This document shows positions 35,714 through 45,638 of a stretch of 64,000 bases of DNA, piece by piece (position 1 is the first letter of the stretch; the number at the start of each line of letters is the position of its first letter). This DNA comes from Vibrio sp. 10N.261.55.A7 (GTDB lineage Bacteria; Pseudomonadota; Gammaproteobacteria; Enterobacterales; Vibrionaceae), in the NCBI RefSeq assembly GCF_002877365.1, contig NZ_MCWZ01000277.1, positions 1 to 64,000 on the forward strand. The letters run 5' to 3'. The translations under genes were made by a program, and so were the position numbers. Below the pieces are notes generated by a model. The model saw only the letters and a list, made by a program, of their open reading frames with translations, did no database searches and was not told the DNA's origin.

Positions 35714-36379
35714 ATGCTTAAATACAGCCTTGCACTGTTGCTACTGCTTTTTTCAACATCAAACAGTGTTGCTCTAAATACTAAAGAGCAACAGTGGGTT
35801 GATGCCGTCAGTCGCACCTATGGTGGACGAGCAGGCCAACGCGTCGAAACTTGGCGCAAACAACTGGCTGTATTCAAAGGGCTTCCTGAGAAAGACCAGT
35901 TGACCGAAGTTAACCGATTTTTTAACCAGCTCAATTTTGTCAACGATATCCATTTATGGGGTAAAAAGGATTACTGGGCGACACCACTAGAGTTTTTAGG
36001 TAGCAATGCGGGTGACTGCGAAGATTTTACAATCGCCAAATATTTTTCCCTACTTGAGCTCGGTGTTTCAGACAAGAAACTGCGTTTAGTTTATGTTAAA
36101 GCGATAGAGTTAAATCAGTTTCATATGGTTCTCGCGTATTATTCAACACCGAGTGCCGAACCGGTGATCTTAGACAACATAAATGGCCAGATTAAACTCG
36201 CTTCACAAAGAAGAGATTTACTACCGATCTACAGTTTCAATGGTAAAAATCTATGGTTAATGAAATCGAAGCAAGGCCAGCTCGCTGGCAAATCCTCTCG
36301 CTTGAGCTTATGGAATGACCTAAGAGCAAGAGAACGATCACTAAAACTTAACAAACCAATTGTTAGTTACGATGAGTAA
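35714..36379 (+). CDS. lapG: periplasmic transglutaminase-like cysteine protease LapG
   Basis: About 221 residues: a signal peptide (MLKYSLALLLLLFSTSNSVA) and a DUF920/BTLCP protease domain. The catalytic triad is visible as NAGDCEDF (Cys102), FHMVLAYY (His137) and VILDNI (Asp154), with spacing as in Pseudomonas LapG. LapG cleaves the retention module of LapA-type adhesins near a di-alanine, releasing cells from surfaces. An upstream in-frame GTG at 35684 is possible; neither start has a strong Shine-Dalgarno, and I choose the ATG that begins the signal peptide. Confidence 0.9.
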   Translation: MLKYSLALLLLLFSTSNSVALNTKEQQWVDAVSRTYGGRAGQRVETWRKQLAVFKGLPEKDQLTEVNRFFNQLNFVNDIHLWGKKDYWATPLEFLGSNAGDCEDFTIAKYFSLLELGVSDKKLRLVYVKAIELNQFHMVLAYYSTPSAEPVILDNINGQIKLASQRRDLLPIYSFNGKNLWLMKSKQGQLAGKSSRLSLWNDLRARERSLKLNKPIVSYDE

Positions 36380-36384
36380 GCAAC

Positions 36385-38295
36385 ATGACATTATATAAAC
36401 AGCTTGTCGCGGGTATGATTGCGGTATTTATGATGCTAATGGCATCTGTATTTATTATCGAATTCAATACCACACGAGATAACTTAGAGCAGCAGCAACG
36501 CTCTGAAATTAACAACACCATCAACACTGTAGGGTTAGCTCTGGCTCCTTATTTAGAAAACAAGGACACCGTTGCCGTTGAATCGGTGATTAACGCCTTG
36601 TTTGATGGCAGTAGCTATGCTGTTGTTCGGCTAATATTCTTGGATAGCGGTGAAGAAATACTTCGCTCTTATCCCGTGAAACCGAGTGACGTGCCAACAT
36701 GGTTTACCGACATGAACCTATTCCAACGAATTCATGACCGACGTGTTGTGACCAGTGGTTGGATGCAATTAGCTGAGGTTGAAATCGTCAGCCACCCAGG
36801 TGGGGCTTACAGCCAACTCTGGATTGCATTAAAAAGGCTAGCGATCGCGTTTACCATGATTTTCTCCATTGGCTTACTTTCTATAGCGTTTATTCTTAAG
36901 CGCGCATTGAAGCCACTTCAACTCATCGTAGAGAAAATGGAACAAGTCGCCAAAAACCAGTTCGGTGATCCTTTACCAAGACCAACGACTAAAGACCTCA
37001 TCTATGTGGTAGATGGTATCAATAGCATGTCTGCTCAGGTTGAATCTGCTTTCCGAGCGCAGGCTAAAGAAGCTCAACAGCTTCGTGAGCGCGCGTATAT
37101 AGACCCTGTATCCAAACTTGGCAACCGTGCTTACTACATGAACCAGTTAAGCTCGTGGCTCAATGAAAATTCTGGTGGAGGCGTTATCATCCTGGAAGCC
37201 GGTTTTATCAAAGAGCTCTATGATGACAAAGGCTACGAGTCTGGCGATGGCATGGTTCAACACTTAGCCGAACACCTCAAAATATCCATTTCGTTCCCTA
37301 ATATGACCATCGCTCGTATTTCCACCGAAGAGTTTGGGTTTATCTTCCCAAATATGGATGACAGTGAACTCAAAATTACCGCCGAAAGTGTGATCAATTA
37401 TGTCGGAGATATTAACCCCGACCCAACTGGAACCTCTACTCTCAATATGGCACTAGGCGTTGTACACACTAAAGAGTCTAAATCTTCAACAGAGATCTTA
37501 ACGCTACTCGATAATGCTCTAGCCAATGCAAAATCGAATCCTGAAATTACCTATGGTTACGTCTCAAGCGACAGTCACAAGAACATCATGGGTAAACAAC
37601 AATGGAAATCATTGGTTGAAGAAGCAATCAATAACGACCTATTCCAATTCCGATTCCAAGCGGCAAACAACAGTTGGGGGCAAACCTATCACCGTGAAGT
37701 TTTCTCGTCGATTGAGAAAGATGGCGAACGCTTTAGCGCAAATCAATACCTATTCGCCCTTGAGCAGCTGAACGCCAGCCATATTTTCGATCAATATGTC
37801 ATTCAAGCCATGATAGATAAGCTTGAAAGTAACGAAATAACCGATCCATTGGCAATTAACATTTCACAAAGCAGTATTTCTCAGCCGAGCTTTATCCGTT
37901 GGATCAGCCAAGTATTGGTTAAGCACCCTAAAATCGCGGGCAGGCTTCATTTTGAAATACCAGAAACCTGTTTTAATACATCGCCTCACCACACTGCCCT
38001 ATTCTGTAACGCTGTAAGAAGTGCCGGTGCTGAGTTCGGTGTTGATAACTACGGTCGAAACTTCCAGTCGCTTGATTACATCAACGAGTTCAGACCTGCT
38101 TATGTGAAACTAGATTACCTGTTTACCCATCATCTAGATGATGAAAAACAGAAATTCACTTTAACCTCAATATCTCGAACTGCCCATAACCTTGGCATTA
38201 AAACCATCGCGTCTAGAGTAGAAACGCAAACACAGCTCGACTTTTTATCAGAGCACTTTATTGAAGTTTTCCAAGGCTTTATTGTCGATAAATAA
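36385..38295 (+). CDS. lapD: LapD-type c-di-GMP receptor with degenerate GGDEF and EAL domains
   Basis: A 636-residue inner-membrane receptor: first membrane segment (about 8-28), periplasmic LapD/MoxY domain with TSGWMQLAEVEIVSHPGG near residue 130, second membrane segment (about 155-175), HAMP, then GGDEF and EAL domains. The GGDEF signature is replaced by STEEF and the EAL position reads HREVF, so neither domain should be catalytic. When c-di-GMP is bound to the EAL-like domain, LapD sequesters LapG and the adhesin stays on the surface. Six bases after lapG. Confidence 0.92.
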   Translation: MTLYKQLVAGMIAVFMMLMASVFIIEFNTTRDNLEQQQRSEINNTINTVGLALAPYLENKDTVAVESVINALFDGSSYAVVRLIFLDSGEEILRSYPVKPSDVPTWFTDMNLFQRIHDRRVVTSGWMQLAEVEIVSHPGGAYSQLWIALKRLAIAFTMIFSIGLLSIAFILKRALKPLQLIVEKMEQVAKNQFGDPLPRPTTKDLIYVVDGINSMSAQVESAFRAQAKEAQQLRERAYIDPVSKLGNRAYYMNQLSSWLNENSGGGVIILEAGFIKELYDDKGYESGDGMVQHLAEHLKISISFPNMTIARISTEEFGFIFPNMDDSELKITAESVINYVGDINPDPTGTSTLNMALGVVHTKESKSSTEILTLLDNALANAKSNPEITYGYVSSDSHKNIMGKQQWKSLVEEAINNDLFQFRFQAANNSWGQTYHREVFSSIEKDGERFSANQYLFALEQLNASHIFDQYVIQAMIDKLESNEITDPLAINISQSSISQPSFIRWISQVLVKHPKIAGRLHFEIPETCFNTSPHHTALFCNAVRSAGAEFGVDNYGRNFQSLDYINEFRPAYVKLDYLFTHHLDDEKQKFTLTSISRTAHNLGIKTIASRVETQTQLDFLSEHFIEVFQGFIVDK

Positions 38296-38313
38296 CATTG
38301 AAGGTTTAACTGA

Positions 38314-40431
38314 ATGCAGGACCCGCTACTGAATTCGCTCATTTACGTGAGCCGCTATTATGGATTGGCTAATTCTCCAGAAGCGTTGATTAATGGACTC
38401 CCTTTATCTGAGGGGAAATTGACCCCTTTTCTACTGCCGCGCTCTGCAGAGCGTGCCGGTTTGGTTGCAAAAGAAAATAGAGCCGCTCTTTCTGAAATAC
38501 CAGAGCTGATTCTCCCAGTCATATTATTGCTCAAAGGCGGAGACGCTTGCGTACTGAACAGTATTAATGCGGAAAAAAAAGAAGCTGAGATCGTCACTGG
38601 TGAATCCGGATTGGTTCCTATTTCTATTCCCCTAAGTGAGTTGGAAGAGCGCTTTAACGGGCGTTACTTTTTAGTAAAGAAACAGTTTCGCTACGATGAA
38701 CGATCTCCCGAAATATTAAAAACGCGTGAAGGACACTGGTTCTGGAGCACTATTTGGCAATCGAAGCGCATCTATCGTGACGTATTTATCGCCTCGATTT
38801 TAATTAATATCTTTGCGATTGCTGCGCCAATGTTTACTCGACTTGTTTACGATAAAGTCGTACCCAACCTGGCATTCGAGACGCTTTGGGTGTTAGCGAG
38901 TGGTATATTTGTCATCTTCTTGTTCGATTTGTTGCTAAAACTTCTTCGAAGTTATTTTATTGATGTAGCAGGGAAAAAGTCAGACATTCTGATTTCATCC
39001 AAGCTATTTAGTAAAGTGCTTGGCATTCGCATGGAATCCAAGCCGCCTTCAGTCGGTGCATTTGCAAGACATTTACAAGAGTTTGAGTCCATTCGAGAGT
39101 TCTTCACTTCAGCGACAATATCGTCACTGATTGACTTGCCATTTGCACTTTTGTTCTTGGTTCTCATTTGGCTTATGGCGGGAGATATCGTTTATGTTCC
39201 TGTCATCGGCGTACTGATTCTGGTTATTTACTCTCTCTTAATACAAGGTCCACTGCGCAGGGCGATTGAAGAAGGATCCCGCCTGGCGTCTCAAAAATAC
39301 GCTAACTTGATCGAAAGCTTGGCTGGTTTAGAAACCGTTAAACTGTTCGGCGCACAGAGCCAGTTCCAATATCGGTGGGAAGAAGCCGTAGCGCATATGG
39401 CCAACTGGAACATCAAGAGCCGACGCATAACTGATGGCATACAAAACACCGCTGGATTTGTTCAACAAGCGTCGAATGTTGGCATGATCATCGTGGGTGT
39501 ATACCTAATCGCCGAAGGCGAACTTACAATGGGTGGCCTAATCGCGGCCACCATGCTCAGTGGGCGTGCCATTGGCCCTATGGTTCAACTTTCGCTTCTT
39601 TCTACTCGCTATAATCAAGCGAAATCTTCCATGTCGATCATTGAGCAAGTCATGGACATGCCTGACGAACAAGAAGAGGGTAAACGCTATATTCATCGCC
39701 CTATCGTGCAAGGAAAGATTGAGTTAGATCGCGTGACATTCAACTACCCTGATGCGCCAATTGCTTCTATTCGTGAGCTGAGCTTAACCATTAACCCAGG
39801 TGAGAAAGTCGCCATTATCGGTCGTATTGGTTCGGGCAAAACAACCTTGGAACGCCTGATCATGGGATTGTACCAACCCATTGAAGGCAGTGTTCGAATC
39901 GATGATACCGATATTAAACAACTGCACCACATCGATATCAGACGCAATATCGGTTGTGTCCCACAAGACAGTAACCTGTTTTATGGTTCTATTCGCGACA
40001 ACATTACGCTTGGTCGACCACTCGCAGATGACAGAGATGTCATGGATGCCGCTAACCGAGCTGGCGTGACCGTGTTTACTCAGCAAGATCCAGCAGGGCT
40101 TGAACGTCAGGTGGGTGAAGGAGGATTGCTCCTGTCTGGCGGACAGAGACAGGCTGTTGCAATTGCACGTGCTATTTTAGGCCGCCCACCCGTGCTATTA
40201 CTGGACGAACCAACAAGTGCGATGGATAACCGTTCAGAAATGCACATCAAGCACCAGTTAGGCCAAATGACAGAGAAAGAAACCCTGATCTTAATTACCC
40301 ATAAGACATCCATGCTAGATATTGTCGACCGAGTCATTGTGATGGAAAAAGGCAGCATTATTGCGGATGGCCCTAAAAACCAAGTTCTAACGAACCTCAA
40401 GCAAGGCAAGGTTCGAGCTGTAAACGGTTAA
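38314..40431 (+). CDS. lapB: type I secretion ABC transporter LapB
   Basis: A 705-residue ATPase/permease. The N-terminal C39-like domain (about 1-130) has no cysteine at the catalytic position (LIYVSRYYGL), as in transporters of non-cleaved RTX proteins. A six-helix membrane domain follows (about 155-435), then an ATPase with Walker A GRIGSGKTT, signature LSGGQRQ and Walker B VLLLDEP. It powers adhesin export with LapC. Nineteen bases after lapD; last gene of the operon. Confidence 0.93.
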   Translation: MQDPLLNSLIYVSRYYGLANSPEALINGLPLSEGKLTPFLLPRSAERAGLVAKENRAALSEIPELILPVILLLKGGDACVLNSINAEKKEAEIVTGESGLVPISIPLSELEERFNGRYFLVKKQFRYDERSPEILKTREGHWFWSTIWQSKRIYRDVFIASILINIFAIAAPMFTRLVYDKVVPNLAFETLWVLASGIFVIFLFDLLLKLLRSYFIDVAGKKSDILISSKLFSKVLGIRMESKPPSVGAFARHLQEFESIREFFTSATISSLIDLPFALLFLVLIWLMAGDIVYVPVIGVLILVIYSLLIQGPLRRAIEEGSRLASQKYANLIESLAGLETVKLFGAQSQFQYRWEEAVAHMANWNIKSRRITDGIQNTAGFVQQASNVGMIIVGVYLIAEGELTMGGLIAATMLSGRAIGPMVQLSLLSTRYNQAKSSMSIIEQVMDMPDEQEEGKRYIHRPIVQGKIELDRVTFNYPDAPIASIRELSLTINPGEKVAIIGRIGSGKTTLERLIMGLYQPIEGSVRIDDTDIKQLHHIDIRRNIGCVPQDSNLFYGSIRDNITLGRPLADDRDVMDAANRAGVTVFTQQDPAGLERQVGEGGLLLSGGQRQAVAIARAILGRPPVLLLDEPTSAMDNRSEMHIKHQLGQMTEKETLILITHKTSMLDIVDRVIVMEKGSIIADGPKNQVLTNLKQGKVRAVNG

Positions 40432-40568
40432 TGAAAGAGTGATGATTAGATCGGCATGGCATAAACAATACATTGCTATTCAATCAAAATAGCAGCCTTA
40501 GATGTGCGCTTACATTGTTTGTCTATCAATAAAAATGCCTAAGGGTCTAAGAGATATCGAGCCAAGAA

Positions 40569-40596
40569 AAAAGCTCTGCTAGTTAGCAGAGCTTTT
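40569..40596. terminator. bidirectional terminator
   Basis: AAAAGCTCTGCT and AGCAGAGCTTTT form a perfect 12-bp stem with a 4-base loop between the convergent lapB and chiA genes. Confidence 0.92.
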
Positions 40597-40669
40597 CATT
40601 AACGCCTTAGTAAGAATATCCTTACACAGGCTTGGTGATGGGTTTTAGACACCAGCTAAACTCCATCGA

Positions 40670-43213
40670 TTAGTTTGTTGCACAATCTGCAGCGCCCATG
40701 TCCTTCCAAACACCCCACTCACCCGTTGTTGATGGGTCTTCACCTGTCGTCCACCATTTCGCTTCATACACTTTTCCAGCCCACGAAACCTGTTGACCTC
40801 CAGTGTATACCGCGCCAGTGTCCCAAAGGTTCGTACAAGTACCACCACCCGTTGTATGCTTCAGTACTACGACATCAACAGCAGCATCAGTGCTCAATTG
40901 ACCATCACTGACCGTTACGCTAAAGCCTAACGTAGTATCTTGCGTATATTCACCCGCCACAAAGCTTACTGTCGCGCCTTGGATTGTTGCACCAATCGAG
41001 GCTGGAACATTCCATGTGTATGTGAGCACGTCACCTTCAGCATCGGTAGACCCTGACGCGTCAACGACTACGATGTCACCAGCACTGACTTGTGAAGGTG
41101 CGGAAATAGTCGCGACAGGTGCAGAGTTAACCGGCCCAGTATCCACAGGACTCACTGTGACTTTGATCGTGTCAGTTGCCGTCGCGGCTTCATTATCCGT
41201 CACTGTCAACTCAAAGGTTAAGACTTCAGTCTGAGCGACCTCAGAAACATCAAAAGTAGCGACCGCAGTGTTGTCCCCTTGCAGTACCACTGCCGTACCT
41301 GATGTTTGTTGCCATTGATGGGTAACAATTGTTCCATCGCTATCCGTCGACGCTGAGCCATCAAGTGTTACTGACGCTGACCCTACAACGGCAATATCCG
41401 CTCCTGCTTGTGCAATAGGCTTCTTGTTAACAGGCTCAGTTGTTCCACCCGCTAAACCTTCGTGCATCGCGTTTAAGATATCGCCATTATCCGCATCGAT
41501 TTCCCACGAGAATAGACCCGCTAGCCCAAGGCTTCGAGCGTAAGCACCTTTTGCTTTGACAGAACGATCATCATCAAAGCTGATCAGTTGCCCCGTCGTC
41601 GGGTTCCATACCCACGCCGCTTCCGCTTGAGCATCATAACCATACTCAAAACCATTAACACCGGTATTATTTGCACCTAGCATGTACGTTTTAACGCCTT
41701 TATAGTCGATGACGCCATCTTCCCACACACCCTGTGCTGTTGAGCCTTTCAGTTTACCGTTACCAACGCCCGTCATTGGGTCGGTTGGATCCGATAACGT
41801 ATCAGGCGTCACACCTTCCCAGCCTCGGCCATACATTGCCGTACCTAACACTAACTTGTTCGCGGGCACGCCCTGCGCTAGCAGCAGTTGAATACCATTG
41901 TCAGCGGTATAAGCGGGACCTTTATATGCTTCACCTGTTTCATCAACACCAGAGCCATCACATTGACCAGGGCGCATGAAGCTGCCACAGTTCAACGCAG
42001 TTTGGTGACCCAGTACGTTGTTCCAACCACCATAAAAGTCGTACGTCATGGCAAAGATGTAATCCATGTATTGAACAGCGTCTGCATAGTTCACATCTTC
42101 AATTTTGTCATAACCCACACCGATTGCAGAAGTCAGTTCGTAGGTACGACCATTTGTCGCTTCAAGCTCATCAAGCATGGCTCGTAGTTCTTGCATTAAA
42201 GCAACATACGCTGGGCCATCATTCACTGGGTCACCTAAATCTGCTGCTGCACCGCCGCCCCCAGGGAATTCCCAATCAATATCCACACCATCATAGAATT
42301 TCCATGTTTGTAGGAATCGTTTAACCGATGCAACAAACGTATCTCGATTCGCTTTAGTGGTGAAATCGAAGAAAGGGTCAGAGAGTGTCCAACCACCAAT
42401 AGAAGGAATGATTTTAAGGTCTGGATTACGCTGTTTAAGCGCCATCATCATTGCGTAGTTGCCTTTAATTGGCGTGCTGTATTCATGGCCAGCCTGAGTG
42501 AAACTCTTTTGGAACGCCGCCCAAGGGTCATGAATGACTACTTCATAATCATTGACTCCCTGACACGCCGTCATAAGCGCGTTATAGCTGTTACCACCCA
42601 CTGATTTCACTGACTCGTTCGGCCCACAAACCGGAATAAACCCGTAAAGAATATGCGTTAGATTATCCGCAGGAAGGTTATCAACCGTATAGTCACGGCC
42701 ATAGATTCCCCATTCTACAAAATAGGTACCTACGACGGTATTTGGGTCAGTGTTGTACGTTTTATTGTTTGAATCTATGTTCATTGCAAGAGGGGCAAGG
42801 TGAGAACCATCAGTGTCTGCAATCGTTATTTCCGACGGAGCACTTTTACTACAGCCAGTCGCATCACACGCCTCTACTTCCATCTGAAATAAACCACCAG
42901 AAGGGTAGGTAAAACTCGCTGCTGTTTGACCACCACTGATTGGGCCCGTCGCGACTTCTACTCCATCAAAGTAGATCTTGTAAGTATCACCAGTTTCACC
43001 ACTCCACTGATTAAACTGGATCGTAATTTTAGCTTCATCATGGTACGTCACCATTTGGTTATAGCCAGACGTTGTTTCCATAGCCAGTTCAATTTTTGAA
43101 AATTGAAGGTTATTTGATCCATACACATCGATACTTGGTGCTGTTGGCGCTGCTATTGCTAGACCAGAAAGGCCCATAGCAACGCTCGCTGCGCACATGG
43201 TTAGTCGATTCAT
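40670..43213 (-). CDS. chiA: secreted GH18 chitinase
   Basis: An 847-residue exported enzyme. Signal peptide (CAASVAMGLSGLAIA), N-terminal ChitinaseA-type beta domain (about 25-135), GH18 barrel (about 160-590) with the catalytic DGVDIDWEFPG (DxxDxDxE) near residue 315 and the MTYDFYGGW strand. Two PKD/REJ-like beta domains follow (about 605-790). The C-terminal CBM5/12 chitin-binding module is marked by YTGGQQVSWAGKVYEAKWWT. It closely resembles V. cholerae ChiA-2. It degrades chitin to oligosaccharides outside the cell. Regulation probably acts in the 526-base region upstream. Confidence 0.95.
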   Translation of the reverse strand: MNRLTMCAASVAMGLSGLAIAAPTAPSIDVYGSNNLQFSKIELAMETTSGYNQMVTYHDEAKITIQFNQWSGETGDTYKIYFDGVEVATGPISGGQTAASFTYPSGGLFQMEVEACDATGCSKSAPSEITIADTDGSHLAPLAMNIDSNNKTYNTDPNTVVGTYFVEWGIYGRDYTVDNLPADNLTHILYGFIPVCGPNESVKSVGGNSYNALMTACQGVNDYEVVIHDPWAAFQKSFTQAGHEYSTPIKGNYAMMMALKQRNPDLKIIPSIGGWTLSDPFFDFTTKANRDTFVASVKRFLQTWKFYDGVDIDWEFPGGGGAAADLGDPVNDGPAYVALMQELRAMLDELEATNGRTYELTSAIGVGYDKIEDVNYADAVQYMDYIFAMTYDFYGGWNNVLGHQTALNCGSFMRPGQCDGSGVDETGEAYKGPAYTADNGIQLLLAQGVPANKLVLGTAMYGRGWEGVTPDTLSDPTDPMTGVGNGKLKGSTAQGVWEDGVIDYKGVKTYMLGANNTGVNGFEYGYDAQAEAAWVWNPTTGQLISFDDDRSVKAKGAYARSLGLAGLFSWEIDADNGDILNAMHEGLAGGTTEPVNKKPIAQAGADIAVVGSASVTLDGSASTDSDGTIVTHQWQQTSGTAVVLQGDNTAVATFDVSEVAQTEVLTFELTVTDNEAATATDTIKVTVSPVDTGPVNSAPVATISAPSQVSAGDIVVVDASGSTDAEGDVLTYTWNVPASIGATIQGATVSFVAGEYTQDTTLGFSVTVSDGQLSTDAAVDVVVLKHTTGGGTCTNLWDTGAVYTGGQQVSWAGKVYEAKWWTTGEDPSTTGEWGVWKDMGAADCATN

Positions 43214-43387
43214 ATCTTTATCATTCCTTGAATGTTTCTAAAAGGTTTCGGCATCGCCTCTATATTTAGGCTTAATTATCTATGCCTCATTGTCTGTCCT
43301 TATAAATAGGTTCATAAGCACATCCCCTTTAGTATTCGAGAAACTTAATTATTAGGGCAAAAAAATAAATTCACTTTCGAGGCATGA

Positions 43388-43412
43388 GTGATAAATAGAC
43401 AATTGTTATCAC
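43388..43412. promoter_or_regulatory. 25-base palindrome upstream of chiA, candidate operator
   Basis: GTGATAA and TTATCAC are perfect 7-base arms separated by 11 bases. It lies about 175 bases upstream of the chitinase start. The binding factor is unknown. Confidence 0.4.
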
Positions 43413-43703
43413 CTTGTTGCACGTCAAAAGCAACGCTGAGTCAATAAATTGAAAAATTGACACTACAAAGTGGAAAAACTAAAGCTAATGGTATAGCGAC
43501 AGTGTAAGTCTCTATTTTTTAAACATAAATTAGATTTATATGAACTAAGATCACAGAGATATTGCAAATTGAAGAGCGATCTACAGTTGAACGTTGTCTA
43601 GAAAAATCGATACGTTAGGGACTTTAAAAGTGATGCGAACGAAGAAGTGAGATTGAGAGAATCGTATCCCCAGAGAACGAACGTTAGAGGAACCGTTTTG
43701 GAT

Positions 43704-43728
43704 AACCCGTACCATTAAGATACGGGTT
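43704..43728 (-). terminator. hairpin after tnaA
   Basis: AACCCGTA and TACGGGTT form an 8-bp stem 11 bases past the tnaA stop. The following minus-strand sequence is only weakly T-rich. Confidence 0.5.
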
Positions 43729-43739
43729 CGAGTCAGCAA

Positions 43740-45137
43740 TCAACGGGAAACAAACTTCGCCGTAAAGTGACGTAATACAGGTGGCTCATAGTCAAAATCC
43801 AGCCCCTTTAGTTGCGACGCGTGTTTGGCCAGCTCAATGATCGCATCAGCGATATAATCCATATGGTCATTAGTGTAAACCCTTCTAGGAATCGTCAGTC
43901 TCATTAGCTCAAGTTCTGCAGGCTTTTGCACTCCGGTTTCAGGGTCTCGGCCAAGCAATAGTGAGCCAATCTCCACCGCTCGTATCCCTGCCTCTAAGTA
44001 AAGTGCATTACACAGAACCTGTGCTGGGAACTGCTCTGGTGGGATATGAGGAACGATCTTAGCTGCGTCAACAAAAACAGCGTGCCCACCGGTCGGATAT
44101 TGAATGGGAATTCCTGCCTCTTTCAGGCGCTCACCCAAGTACGCCACTTGGCTGATGCGGTAATGCAGATAATCTTCATCCGCACCTTCGTGCATGCCTC
44201 GAGCCAGTGCTTCCATATCTCGACCGGCCATCCCCCCATAAGTGACAAAACCTTCCATCGGCACACAGCGCGTGCGCACCGCTTGAAACAACTCTTCATG
44301 ATCACGTATGCAGCACAGGCCACCAATATTCACTAAAGGATCTTTTTTCGCCGACATCGTCAGCATGTCGCCATGTTGATACATCTCCCGAATAATGTCT
44401 AAGATGCTTGCGTCTTGATAGCCCTCCTCTCTCTGCTTGATAAAGTAAGCATTTTCACAATACCTGGCAGAATCAATGACGACAGGAATGTCATGCTTGC
44501 TCGCCATCTCATAGACAGCACGCATATTCTCCATGGAAACAGGTTGACCGCCGGAACTATTACAAGTCACTGTCGTGATGATCGCACAGATATTATTTGA
44601 GCCATATTCTTCTATCGTTTCTTGAAGACGAGTGAGATCAAAGTTCCCTTTCCAATCATAAGCGGTTGTTGTATCAAACGCTTCTTGAGTAAGTACATTG
44701 ATGGCTTTACCGCCATTTAGCTCAATGTGACCCGCTGTCGTATCAAAATGATAATTGGAAATAAATACCGGGTTATCGCCTCCGCGAACCTGACGCATCC
44801 TTTCAATCAAGGCTGGGAACAAAATTTGCTCAGCACCTCTTCCTTGGTGAGCGGGCACGGTCAGTTTGTAGCCAAAAAAGTGCTCTACCGCTTCGCATAG
44901 GTGGTAATAGTTTCGGCTTCCGGCATAAGACTCATCGCCCATCATCAGACCTGCCCACTGATTATCACTCATCGCCCCCGTACCTGAGTCGGTTAATAAA
45001 TCGATATAGACATCATCACTTCGAAGTAAGAATGGGTTTAGCCCCGCCTCTTTCAATGCGACGGTTCTGTCTTCAAGCGTGGTCATTTTAATTGGTTCCA
45101 CCATTTTGATGCGGAATGGCTCTGGAATTCGTTTCAT
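43740..45137 (-). CDS. tnaA: tryptophanase
   Basis: A 465-residue PLP enzyme converting tryptophan to indole, pyruvate and ammonia. The start [15 protein letters not shown] matches E. coli TnaA and has AAAGGA seven bases upstream, selecting the ATG at 45137 over the longer frame. The PLP lysine lies in [14 protein letters not shown] near residue 260. Other landmarks are [14 protein letters not shown] and [15 protein letters not shown] tnaC leader peptide lies 182 bases upstream, so expression is probably tryptophan-induced by antitermination. Confidence 0.97.
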   Translation of the reverse strand: MKRIPEPFRIKMVEPIKMTTLEDRTVALKEAGLNPFLLRSDDVYIDLLTDSGTGAMSDNQWAGLMMGDESYAGSRNYYHLCEAVEHFFGYKLTVPAHQGRGAEQILFPALIERMRQVRGGDNPVFISNYHFDTTAGHIELNGGKAINVLTQEAFDTTTAYDWKGNFDLTRLQETIEEYGSNNICAIITTVTCNSSGGQPVSMENMRAVYEMASKHDIPVVIDSARYCENAYFIKQREEGYQDASILDIIREMYQHGDMLTMSAKKDPLVNIGGLCCIRDHEELFQAVRTRCVPMEGFVTYGGMAGRDMEALARGMHEGADEDYLHYRISQVAYLGERLKEAGIPIQYPTGGHAVFVDAAKIVPHIPPEQFPAQVLCNALYLEAGIRAVEIGSLLLGRDPETGVQKPAELELMRLTIPRRVYTNDHMDYIADAIIELAKHASQLKGLDFDYEPPVLRHFTAKFVSR

Positions 45138-45319
45138 TTGCGTATCCTTTCTATCCATCAAGACAACGTGTGTAAACGCCGTACATTTCCCAACTAGCAG
45201 AGCGCAAATATGAATGAGGCTACGCTGAGCATGTGGAACGTGGTCTTAACGGTTTTTTAGTTGAATAATTTGAGTTGTACTAAAAATCTGGTGCATTAAA
45301 GACCAGTAGAAAGGGGCGA

Positions 45320-45412
45320 TCAGATTTGTTTATTAAGAAGGGACAAGCAGTAGTCAATATTGTACCAAGGCGACAACACTAACATGTTGTCGAGCTGAAC
45401 AAATTGGCTCAT
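45320..45412 (-). CDS. tnaC: tryptophanase leader peptide TnaC
   Basis: A 30-residue ORF upstream of tnaA, with GGAG before its ATG. It reads MSQFVQLDNMLVLSPWYNID and continues YCLSLLNKQI. WYNID aligns with WFNID of E. coli TnaC, where Trp12 and Asp16 are essential for tryptophan-dependent ribosome stalling; here they are Trp16 and Asp20. E. coli TnaC ends in a proline that matters for stalling, but this peptide ends in isoleucine. The 180-base spacer to tnaA would carry the Rho-dependent termination region. Confidence 0.8.
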   Translation of the reverse strand: MSQFVQLDNMLVLSPWYNIDYCLSLLNKQI

Positions 45413-45638
45413 GGCGCTATCTCCATAATATCGAATGATAGTTAACTATAGTCCATCCGCTAGGTGAATATCTGTGATGCTTGGCTCAAAGCAAAATCAA
45501 ATAATAAAAGTAGAACGACACGCCGAAACATTAACAAATGATGAAATTTGCATACTTATCACAAAGCTCTATTGCGTTTATCGACTTTACTAGGCAGTCT
45601 CTGTGAGTGAATTTTATGTTTCAAGTTAGGATAAACTG

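Larger units (their letters stand above)
43214..43739. other. chiA upstream / tnaA downstream region
   Basis: 526 bases without a supported ORF. It holds the chiA promoter region with one 25-base palindrome (43388-43412) and, near 43704-43728, a hairpin after tnaA. Nothing else stands out. Confidence 0.6.

Noticed and set aside
36385-38295. An active diguanylate cyclase or phosphodiesterase
   Set aside because: The signature sites read STEEF and HREVF, and the operon context is that of the receptor LapD.
45413-45500. A CRP site upstream of tnaC
   Set aside because: The TGTGA and TCA-like halves present have the wrong spacing or orientation for a convincing CRP box.
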